20,049 nucleotides of DNA from Streptomyces sp. NRRL WC-3742 (lineage in GTDB: Bacteria > Actinomycetota > Actinomycetes > Streptomycetales > Streptomycetaceae): assembly GCF_000720635.1 (NCBI RefSeq), contig NZ_JOCF01000103.1, positions 1 to 20,049 of the forward strand, written 5' to 3'. Below are positions 14,737-20,049 of the stretch, piece after piece (position 1 is the stretch's first letter; each line of letters starts with the position of its first letter). The notes below the pieces were generated by a model. It saw only the letters and a list, made by a program, of their open reading frames with translations, made no database searches and was not told the DNA's origin. The position numbers and the translations under genes are program-made.

Positions 14737-15411
14737 CTAACCTAGCAGCCCCGGCAGTTCGGCGATCGAGCCGAGCACGTGCGTGGCCCCGTCCGCCCGC
14801 AGGCGGGCCTCGTCGTGGGCACCCGTCAGCACGCCGGCGACCACCGAGGCCCCCGCCCGCGTGCCCGTCAGCATGTCGTAGCCGGTGTCCCCGGCCACCG
14901 CGATCTGCCGAACCGAGTCAACTCCCGTGCGCAGCAGGGCCGTCAGCGCGAGGTCGGGGTACGGGCGGCCCCGGCCGGCCTCGGCGGGGCAGAGGGTGAG
15001 GTCGGCGATGTCCTCCCACCCGAGGGCGGTGAGGATCCGGTCCTGGGTGGCCCGGGAGAAGCCGGTCGTCAGGACCACCTTCCGCCCGCCGCCCCGGAGT
15101 TCGGCGATGGCTTCGGCCGCGCCCGGGAGGGCCTCGCAGTGGCCGGCGTCGACGAGGTCGTGGTAGGCGGCCTCGAAGGCGACGTTGGCGCGCTGCGCCT
15201 TCTCCTCCTCGCCGAACAGGTGCCGGAACACGGAGATCTTGGACTCGCCCATGGTGGCGCGCACGTGCGCGAGCATCGGGTCGAACTCCGGGCTCCCGGC
15301 CTCCACGCCGAGCGCGGAGGCGGCGGCGGTGAAGGCCCGCTCGACGAGCCCGTCGTCGGCCACCGTCGTGCCGGCCATGTCGAGTACGACCAGTCGGATG
15401 TCGTCAGTCAT
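14737..15411 (-). CDS. Phosphonatase-like HAD hydrolase (phosphonoacetaldehyde hydrolase relative)
   Basis: The 224-residue protein has motif I as LDMAGTT (Asp11, Ala13), the DxAGT form typical of PhnX and its closest relatives rather than DxD. The cap contains Lys58 in MGESK, at the place of the PhnX lysine that forms a Schiff base with phosphonoacetaldehyde. The usual HAD motif-III lysine is Arg in GRGRPYPD, and motif IV is AVAGDTGYD. These features match the phosphonatase-like group found in phosphonate operons. It would release phosphate and acetaldehyde from phosphonoacetaldehyde in the cytoplasm. AAGGG lies eight bases before ATG 15411. It follows the FAD oxidoreductase gene by 52 bases, which supports a shared transcript. 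Confidence 0.85.
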   Translation of the reverse strand: MTDDIRLVVLDMAGTTVADDGLVERAFTAAASALGVEAGSPEFDPMLAHVRATMGESKISVFRHLFGEEEKAQRANVAFEAAYHDLVDAGHCEALPGAAEAIAELRGGGRKVVLTTGFSRATQDRILTALGWEDIADLTLCPAEAGRGRPYPDLALTALLRTGVDSVRQIAVAGDTGYDMLTGTRAGASVVAGVLTGAHDEARLRADGATHVLGSIAELPGLLG

Positions 15412-15434
15412 CTCAATTACCCTTACAGACTTGC

Positions 15435-15471
15435 AGGTTCACAGCTTCACAGGTTCAGAGGTTCACAGGTT
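15435..15471. repeat. 8-nt tandem repeat between the FAD and HAD genes
   Basis: Units AGGTTCAC, AGCTTCAC, AGGTTCAG, AGGTTCAC lie head to tail at 15435-15466, followed by a partial AGGTT. The right end covers the stop codon of the FAD oxidoreductase gene; the left end lies in the leader of the HAD gene. On the coding strand it reads as repeated GTGAACCT. Such arrays can slip in replication. Confidence 0.7.
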
Positions 15472-16584
15472 GGCGAGTTCGGCGGTGGTCTCGGCGATGG
15501 CCGGGGAGCAGGTCATGCCGCGCCCGCCGGGGCCCGTGACCAGCCAGACACCGTCCCGGACCTTCTCCCGGTGCACGACCCGGGTGGTGTCGACGCACTG
15601 CGCATACACCCCGGCCCAGCGGCGGCGGATGCGCGGCAGCGGACGGCCGAGCAGGGCCTCCGCCACCTCCGTGACGTGGTCGTACGGGTCCTCGACCACA
15701 TCGAAGCCGAAGGGGTGGTCGTACTCGTGGGTGTCCCCGATGGTGAGGCCCCCGTCGCGGCGCTGGACCATCAGCATCTGCATCTTGTGCTCGGCGGCCA
15801 CCGCCGTCTGCGGCTGCGTCTCGCGCAGCCGGTCGAGGGCGGTGCCGGCGAAGGCGGGGTAGTAGCGGAAGCTGTCGCCGTCGGCGACCGAGGTGGTGAG
15901 GGTCTCCCCGAGCGGGTCGGTCTGCATCATCTGCAGCCGCACCCGGCGCACGGGCAGTTGGGGGGCGAGTTCGCGGACGAGGCCGCCGAGCCAGGCGCCG
16001 GTGCAGAGGATGACCAGGTCGCCGGTGTGGACGTCGCCGTGGTCGTCGCGGACGGCGTTCTCGCCGATGACCTCGCGGACCTCGCGTCCGGGCAGGAAGG
16101 TGTAGCGGCCACTGGCCTGCAGCGCGGCCCGCAGCGCGGGCTGGGCGGTGCGGGGCTCGACGGCGGCGTCGCGCTCGCACCACAGGGAGCCGAGCAGTTC
16201 GCCGCGCAGGGCGGGGTTGGCGGCGCGGGTCTCGTCGGCGTCGAGCAGCTTGTAGCCGCGGGCGGCGGCGTCGGGCAGGGTCAGGGCCTGCTCGGCGACG
16301 GCGAGTTCGGCCTCGGTGCGGATGGCGGTGAGGGAGCCGTTGGCCCGGAAGCCGAGGTCGGGCACCTTGGCGCCGATCTCCTGCCACAGTTCGCGGGCGC
16401 GCAGCGCGGTGTCCAGTTCCTCGCCCTGCGCGCGCCCGCTGACCCAGACCAGGCCGAAGTTGCGGACGGAGGCGCCGCGCGCCTCGCTCTCGCGCTCCAG
16501 GTGGACGACCTCGTGGCCGCGTTCGACGGCCTGCCAGGCGTGCATGCTGCCGAGCACGCCTGCTCCTACGACGATGACTCTCAT
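15463..16584 (-). CDS. Phosphonate-associated FAD-dependent amine oxidoreductase (DAO family)
   Basis: This 373-residue protein begins with the Rossmann dinucleotide motif VIVVGAGVLG (Gly7, Gly9, Gly12) and Glu near residue 33 (HLERE). It ends with the FAD-binding VTGPGGRGMTCSPAIAETTAEL, as in D-amino-acid/sarcosine oxidase relatives. Members of this subgroup occur beside phosphonatase-like HAD genes. Known enzymes of phosphonate operons oxidise N-methylated 2-aminoethylphosphonate to phosphonoacetaldehyde, which the next gene could hydrolyse. The exact substrate here is inferred. ATG 16584 is placed right before the Rossmann strand; an in-frame ATG at 16665 lies in the operator and is rejected. 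The ribosome site is weak. A GntR-type operator lies 70 bases upstream. Confidence 0.85.
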   Translation of the reverse strand: MRVIVVGAGVLGSMHAWQAVERGHEVVHLERESEARGASVRNFGLVWVSGRAQGEELDTALRARELWQEIGAKVPDLGFRANGSLTAIRTEAELAVAEQALTLPDAAARGYKLLDADETRAANPALRGELLGSLWCERDAAVEPRTAQPALRAALQASGRYTFLPGREVREVIGENAVRDDHGDVHTGDLVILCTGAWLGGLVRELAPQLPVRRVRLQMMQTDPLGETLTTSVADGDSFRYYPAFAGTALDRLRETQPQTAVAAEHKMQMLMVQRRDGGLTIGDTHEYDHPFGFDVVEDPYDHVTEVAEALLGRPLPRIRRRWAGVYAQCVDTTRVVHREKVRDGVWLVTGPGGRGMTCSPAIAETTAELANL

Positions 16585-16654
16585 GGCGGCCAGGCTGGTG
16601 CGTGCAGGTGTCCGAGGGGCGTCGGATCGCCGTACCCCAGATGAATCACCTGAA

Positions 16655-16672
16655 AAGTTGTACATACAACAC
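16655..16672 (-). promoter_or_regulatory. GntR operator, copy 3, before the FAD oxidoreductase
   Basis: AAGTTGTACATACAACAC keeps GTTG-N6-CAAC (16657-16670) and the leading A/AG of the other two copies. Its centre differs (TACATA). It is five bases past the stop of the upstream gene at 16678 and about 70 bases before the oxidoreductase start, so it likely marks an internal promoter. A clear -35 was not found. Confidence 0.65.
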
Positions 16673-16677
16673 GGCCG

Positions 16678-17199
16678 TCAGCCCTGCCCCCGCACCACCC
16701 GGGCCCGCAGGTAGTTGCGCCGCCCGAAGTTCGGCTCGTCCACCGCCGTCAGCTCCTCCACCTGGAACCGGTACAGCGCCGCCGCCCCGCCCCCGGTGAG
16801 GTACTGCCGCCGCGTCTCCTCGTCCTGCGCGAAGGACGGGTACCTGCCCTGGTACGCCGCCAGCGCCGCCTGCGCCTGGTGCCCCCACGCCTCGCCCGCG
16901 CTGCCGGTCAGCTGCAGCCCGCGCAGCTGCTCGCCGAAGACCGGCGGCGGCAGGAACACGGTGGCGGCCGCCCGGGCCTCCTCCGCGAGGTGGTGGCTGT
17001 GCCGGGTGGAGCGCTCGCTGACGAAGTACAGGACGAGGTCGTCGTCGTACGCGAAGAACGCCAGGTTCGCGTGCGGACCGTGCTCGTGGCCGGCCGTGGC
17101 GAGGGTGAGCACCATGGCCTCGGCGAGCAGACCCTCGACGCCCTTGTGCAGCAGGTCGGCCGGCCAGTCCCCCTGCGTGATGTCGAGTCGGTACGGCAT
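16678..17199 (-). CDS. Pyridoxamine 5'-phosphate oxidase-like flavin split-barrel protein
   Basis: The 173-residue protein looks like a six-stranded split barrel: VLTLATAGHEHGPHANLAFFAYDDDLVLYFVSE, then HSHHLAEEARAAATVFLP and LRGLQLTGSAGEAW. It ends with a C-terminal YRFQVEELTAVD strand. This is the general pattern of PPOX-class proteins that bind FMN, F420 or haem. GGGAGGGAG lies six bases before ATG 17199, so the longer form from 17241 is unnecessary. It lies upstream of the FAD oxidoreductase on the same strand, separated by an operator. It may be part of that operon or independent. The substrate cannot be deduced. Confidence 0.75.
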   Translation of the reverse strand: MPYRLDITQGDWPADLLHKGVEGLLAEAMVLTLATAGHEHGPHANLAFFAYDDDLVLYFVSERSTRHSHHLAEEARAAATVFLPPPVFGEQLRGLQLTGSAGEAWGHQAQAALAAYQGRYPSFAQDEETRRQYLTGGGAAALYRFQVEELTAVDEPNFGRRNYLRARVVRGQG

Positions 17200-17244
17200 G
17201 CGGCACTCCCTCCCTGGCAGGCGCCTTCGCGCCCCGAGCACGAC

Positions 17245-17292
17245 TGAGCCGGGCGGCGCGCCCCCGCGAACGGGGGCCGCACACCCGGCTCA
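17245..17292 (-). terminator. Two-part hairpin between PAP2 and PPOX genes
   Basis: TGAGCCGGG (17245-17253) pairs with CCCGGCTCA (17284-17292), and inside it GCCCCC (17260-17265) pairs with GGGGGC (17272-17277) across an internal loop. Lying after the PAP2 stop and before the PPOX start on the same strand, it suits a terminator or a leader structure. Confidence 0.55.
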
Positions 17293-17349
17293 CATGCTCC
17301 ACCCGCCGTCCGAAATCGGACAAGGGGCGGACCCAACTCCGGCCGCTCA

Positions 17350-17448
17350 GTACCGCCGAGCAGTGCCGCTCAGTACCGCCCGGTACCGCCGAGCAGTGCC
17401 GCTCAGTACCGCCCGGTACCGCCGAGCAGTGCCGCTCAGTACCGCCGG
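17350..17448. repeat. Three tandem copies of a 33-nt repeat
   Basis: Units begin at 17350, 17383 and 17416, each starting GTACCGCCGAGCAGTGCC and containing GTACCGCC twice plus a small GAGC/GCTC dyad. The first two are identical; the third differs only at its end. A partial unit precedes 17350. The array lies just downstream of the PAP2 coding region and covers its last four codons or so, including the stop. Being 33 nt long, it leaves every frame open as an 11-residue repeat. Confidence 0.85.
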
Positions 17449-18098
17449 GCCCCGGCGCCGGAGTACCCGTGCGCCACCACCGGCTGCGCACCCGGCCCGA
17501 GCAGCGGACGCAGCGCGCCCGCCCGCATCCGGTCCACCAGCGGCCCGCACCGCCGGGCCATCGGCGCCAGCAGCAGCGCGACCACCACGCCGACCGCCGC
17601 GCCGACCGCCACGTCGTGCGGGTAGTGCACGCCGACCCAGACCCGGGAGGCGCCCATCAGCACAGCGAGGACCATGGCGATATGCCCGAGCCGCCGGTTC
17701 GCGAACCACAGCGAGGCCGCGGCGGCGAAGGCGATCACCGTGTGGTTGCTCGGGAACGACCAGTCCCCGCTCCCCGGGCAGGTCTCCAGCGAGACGCTCC
17801 CGGGGATCTGCGCACAGGGCCGGGTCTCCTCGATCACGCTCTTCAGCACCGAGTTGGCCAGGTAGGCGACGACGACGATCACCGGGGAGGCCAGCGCTCT
17901 GGCCATGACCACCGAGTCCAGGCCCCGCGCGCGCCACCACGCGTACAGCATGAAGACGGCGAACACCCCGAGACCCAGGGCCGACCAGACCTTGATCAGG
18001 TCGTCCAGCCAGTGCGGCGCGGCCTGAGCCCACCTGTTCACCTGGCTGTAGAGACCGCCGTCGATACCACTTCCGTCGAACGCAGCGAGCAGCGTCAC
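17436..18098 (-). CDS. PAP2-family membrane phosphatase
   Basis: This 220-residue protein has about six membrane helices and the full three-part acid phosphatase signature: KSVIEETRP, PSNH (in SFPSNHTVIAFA) and SRVWVGVHYPHDV. Members dephosphorylate lipid phosphates such as undecaprenyl pyrophosphate or phosphatidate on the outer face of the membrane. Start GTG 18098 has GGAGG six bases upstream and overlaps the end of the DedA gene, so the two are translated together. The pairing favours undecaprenyl-phosphate recycling. Its C-terminus (GYSGAGARRY) is encoded partly by the 33-nt repeat, which suggests that repeat growth has altered the tail. Confidence 0.87.
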   Translation of the reverse strand: MTLLAAFDGSGIDGGLYSQVNRWAQAAPHWLDDLIKVWSALGLGVFAVFMLYAWWRARGLDSVVMARALASPVIVVVAYLANSVLKSVIEETRPCAQIPGSVSLETCPGSGDWSFPSNHTVIAFAAAASLWFANRRLGHIAMVLAVLMGASRVWVGVHYPHDVAVGAAVGVVVALLLAPMARRCGPLVDRMRAGALRPLLGPGAQPVVAHGYSGAGARRY

Positions 18099-18760
18099 AC
18101 GTCACCTCCGTGACGGCGCGCCTTACGGGCGCGGAACAATTCGAGAACAAGAGGGAGCACGGAGACAACTACTACCAGACCGATGATCGGCAGCAGGTAT
18201 TGGTCGATCCCGGGAACGGACGACCCGAGCGCGTACCCGGCGAGCACCACACCGACCGTCCAGACGACCCCACCGGCCACCTGCCACAGGGTGAACGAGC
18301 GCACCGGCACCTCGAGTACGCCGCAGAGCGGATTCAGCACCGTTCGGACCACCGGGATGAACCTGGCCAGCACGATCGCCTTGCCGTGCCCGTACCTGGC
18401 GAGCAGTTCCTCGGCCCGCTGCACGCCCTCCGTCAGGCTCCTGCGCTTCGACCGCGCCAGCAGCACCCGGCCCCCGCGCCGCCCGATGACGTAACCGACC
18501 TGCGCGCCCACCAGCGCCCCCACCAGGGCCGCGGGCAGCACCTGCCACAGGTGCAGCTGCGGCCCCTTGGTCGCCCCCGGCACGCACAACAGTCCCGCCG
18601 TGAACAGCAGCGAGTCACCCGGCAGGAAGAAGCCCACCAGCAGTCCGGTCTCGGCGAACAGCACCACGGCGATGCCGAGCGCCCCGAAGGCGCCGAGCAG
18701 CGAGGACGCGTCCAGCGGGTTCACCGCGAGATGAGCAGGATCGGCAAGGAACTGGAGCAA
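18095..18760 (-). CDS. DedA-family membrane protein (SNARE-associated/VTT domain)
   Basis: The protein of about 221 residues has the DedA re-entrant signature ETGLLVGFFLPGDSLLFTAG and the second conserved block ARFIPVVRTVLNPLCGV with its essential Arg, plus several membrane helices. DedA proteins move phospholipids; some are known carriers of undecaprenyl phosphate. A TTG start near 18760 is preferred because GGGAGG lies about ten bases upstream and family members start near this point; GTG 18808 is possible but lies at the edge of an operator region. The stop overlaps the PAP2 start. It diverges from the BlaI-type repressor gene. Confidence 0.82.
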   Translation of the reverse strand: MLQFLADPAHLAVNPLDASSLLGAFGALGIAVVLFAETGLLVGFFLPGDSLLFTAGLLCVPGATKGPQLHLWQVLPAALVGALVGAQVGYVIGRRGGRVLLARSKRRSLTEGVQRAEELLARYGHGKAIVLARFIPVVRTVLNPLCGVLEVPVRSFTLWQVAGGVVWTVGVVLAGYALGSSVPGIDQYLLPIIGLVVVVSVLPLVLELFRARKARRHGGDV

Positions 18761-18815
18761 GGCCGACGGACCTCCCGTACGTTGGAGGGCGGCCCGGAGA
18801 CGGGCCACCCTGACC

Positions 18816-18852
18816 GTCTACAATCGCGTAGACGGTCTACAAGACTGTAGAC
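18816..18852. promoter_or_regulatory. Two tandem BlaI/MecI-type operators
   Basis: GTCTAC-N6-GTAGAC occurs twice, at 18816-18833 and 18835-18852, with starts 19 bases apart; the inner half-sites also form GTAGAC-G-GTCTAC. The block lies 22 bases before the repressor ATG and about 55-90 bases before the DedA start on the other strand, so it could control both directions. Confidence 0.75.
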
Positions 18853-18874
18853 GATAACTGGAGGAAGCGCCGCC

Positions 18875-19267
18875 ATGTCCGACGTACCGTCCGCCCGCCG
18901 CCCCGCCGGTGAGCTGGAGGCCGAGGTGCTGGCCGCGCTCTGGTCGGCGAGACAGCCGATGACCCCGCAGGACGTGCAGGCGGCCCTCGGCGGGGACCTC
19001 GCCCGCACGACCATCGCCACGATCCTCGCCCGGCTCCACGACAAGGGCACCCTCGGGCGCACCCGCGCGGGCCGCGCCTACGCCTACACCCCCACGGTCC
19101 AGGACCCGGCCGGCCTCGCCGCCCGCCGCATGCACACCGAACTCGGCCGCGAGGCCGACCGCTCCACCGTGCTCGCCCGCTTCGTCTCCGACCTCTCCGC
19201 CGAGGACGAGCAGCTCCTGCGCGACCTCCTCGGCGACGGCGGGTCCGAAACGGCGGCAGCGACGTGA
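18875..19267 (+). CDS. BlaI/MecI/CopY family winged-helix repressor
   Basis: This 130-residue protein has the family pattern: GELEAEVLAALWSARQPMTPQDVQAAL, then LARTTIATILARLHDKGTLGRTRAGRAYAYTP (recognition helix and wing, to about residue 75). A C-terminal dimerisation tail follows (FVSDLSAEDEQLLRDLL). Such repressors are dimers that leave DNA after cleavage triggered by a partner protease or on stress. GGAGGAA lies about nine bases before ATG 18875. It is followed with a one-base overlap by an M56-type peptidase, the usual partner, and preceded by two palindromes that are its obvious operators. Confidence 0.9.
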   Translation: MSDVPSARRPAGELEAEVLAALWSARQPMTPQDVQAALGGDLARTTIATILARLHDKGTLGRTRAGRAYAYTPTVQDPAGLAARRMHTELGREADRSTVLARFVSDLSAEDEQLLRDLLGDGGSETAAAT

Positions 19268-20049
19268 TGCTCGCCGTCTGGGCGCCGCTCCTCCTGCCCT
19301 TCCTGGCCGCCCCGCTCGCCCGCCGCCTCGCCGACGCCCTCCCGCCCCGCGCCGCGGCCCGGACCCTCGCAGGCACCACGGCCGTCCTCGCCCTCGGCAC
19401 CCTCTGCTCACTCGGCCTGCTGGCCGTGGCCGGACTCCTCCAGCTGCCCCCGGTCGCCGCGGTCGGCCACCTCTCCGTGCCCTGGCTCACCGCCGCCGCG
19501 CCGTCCGCCCCCTTCGCCGCCGTCGCGGCCGGCCTCGCCCTGGTCGTCCTCACCGCCCTCGCCGTCCGCACCGCCCGCCGACGCCGACGTGACCTCCGCA
19601 CCGCCCGCGCCGCGCTCCCCCAGCACGCCCCCGTGCGCCCGCCGCGCTCCCCCCGGACCCTCCTCGCCTCCCTCCTCCACCCGGGCGAGCCCCCACTCGA
19701 CGTCCTCGACGACGACCGCGCCGACGCCTTCGCCCTCCCCGGCCACCTCCACGAACCCGGCCGCATCGTCGTCACCTCCGGCATGCTGCGCGCCCTCGAC
19801 GGCCCCGAACGCGCCGCCCTCCTCGCCCACGAACGCGCCCACCTCACCGCCCGCCACCACCTCTACCTCGCCCTCGCCGAACACGCCGCCCACCTCCACC
19901 CGGCCCTGCGCACCCTGCGCTCCCCCCTCGGCTACCACCTGGAACGGTGGGCCGACGAAGCCGCCGCCGCCCACGTCGGCGACCGCACCGTCACCGCCCG
20001 CGCCGTCGGCCGCGCCGCCCTCGCCGCCAGCCGCGCCCCCTGGCCCGCC
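19267..20049 (+). CDS. M56 family metallopeptidase, BlaR1-like (partial, runs off the window)
   Basis: From ATG 19267, overlapping the repressor stop (TGATG; GTG 19264 is an in-frame alternative), 261 codons are open to the window end. The visible part has N-terminal membrane helices (LLLPFLAAPLA; LAGTTAVLALGTLCSLGLLAVAG; about 78-99) and a cytoplasmic loop. The zinc site is LLAHERAHL, with His188, Glu189 and His192, and a likely third ligand region follows in LERWADEAAAAHVG. In the paradigm BlaR1/MecR1, signal activates the protease and leads to BlaI loss. Streptomycete members commonly lack the penicillin-binding sensor domain; the part that would show this is outside the window. Confidence 0.85.
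   Translation, partial: MLAVWAPLLLPFLAAPLARRLADALPPRAAARTLAGTTAVLALGTLCSLGLLAVAGLLQLPPVAAVGHLSVPWLTAAAPSAPFAAVAAGLALVVLTALAVRTARRRRRDLRTARAALPQHAPVRPPRSPRTLLASLLHPGEPPLDVLDDDRADAFALPGHLHEPGRIVVTSGMLRALDGPERAALLAHERAHLTARHHLYLALAEHAAHLHPALRTLRSPLGYHLERWADEAAAAHVGDRTVTARAVGRAALAASRAPWPA

Noticed and set aside
16585..16665. Longer start for the FAD oxidoreductase at ATG 16665
   Set aside because: It would place coding sequence over the operator and add residues before the Rossmann strand that normally begins the protein.
17350..17448. Possible CRISPR array
   Set aside because: Units are contiguous with no unique spacers, only three copies, and no cas genes nearby.
17347..18168. Frame with an 11-residue repeat (VLSGTARRYRA) at its C-terminus
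   Set aside because: Only the 33-nt DNA repeat produces it; the PAP2 motifs lie in another frame of the same strand.

Overview
The window is high-GC DNA (roughly 70 % by eye) with a strong G/C preference at third codon positions, GTG/TTG starts next to GGAGG ribosome-binding sites, stop-start overlaps of the GTGA/ATGA type, one TTA leucine codon in a regulator, and an ATP-binding (HATPase) gene divergent from a helix-turn-helix/TPR regulator. Together these point to a streptomycete-like actinomycete (Streptomyces, Kitasatospora or a close relative). No rRNA, tRNA, CRISPR array, transposase or integrase was seen.

Layout. 1-319: the tail of an unknown gene and an overlapping small helical protein. 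320-803: no gene, but five long near-perfect hairpins with unrelated stems in about 300 bases. 804-2685: an RsbW-type ATP-binding protein (-), divergent from a shortened HTH/TPR regulator that carries a TTA codon and overlaps a GNAT acetyltransferase. 2687-3292: a single-pass membrane protein (-).

3478-11371 and 14737-16584 (or 17199): a phosphonate-use locus in two parts. Its first gene encodes one polypeptide joining a TmpA/PhnY*-like Fe(II)/2-oxoglutarate dioxygenase to a TmpB/PhnZ-like HD-domain di-iron oxygenase. This is predicted to convert 2-(trimethylamino)ethylphosphonate to glycine betaine and phosphate. Next come a GntR/UTRA repressor (-) and an operon of solute-binding lipoprotein, two permeases, ATPase, HAD phosphatase and an SMR transporter of the quaternary-ammonium type. 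The second part (-) holds an FAD-dependent amine oxidoreductase of the phosphonate-associated type, a phosphonatase-like HAD hydrolase and, just upstream, a flavin split-barrel protein. Three copies of one palindrome, GTTG-N6-CAAC, lie before the fusion gene, before the transporter operon and before the FAD oxidoreductase, and nowhere else in the window by eye. I read them as the GntR operators tying the locus into one regulon.

11479-14732 lies between the two parts: a doubtful membrane ORF whose coding signal fades, then a tightly coupled four-gene operon. It encodes a WXG100-like small protein, a 440-residue protein with a type-VII-secretion-like N-terminus and hydrophobic middle, a soluble protein and a membrane protein. 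It looks like an orphan secretion-substrate cassette inserted into the phosphonate locus.

17245-20049: a terminator hairpin and a 33-nt tandem repeat, then a PAP2 phosphatase and a DedA membrane protein (-, overlapping, fitting undecaprenyl-phosphate recycling). These are divergent from a BlaI/MecI repressor and an M56 metalloprotease that runs off the window. Two identical tandem palindromes sit between the divergent pairs.
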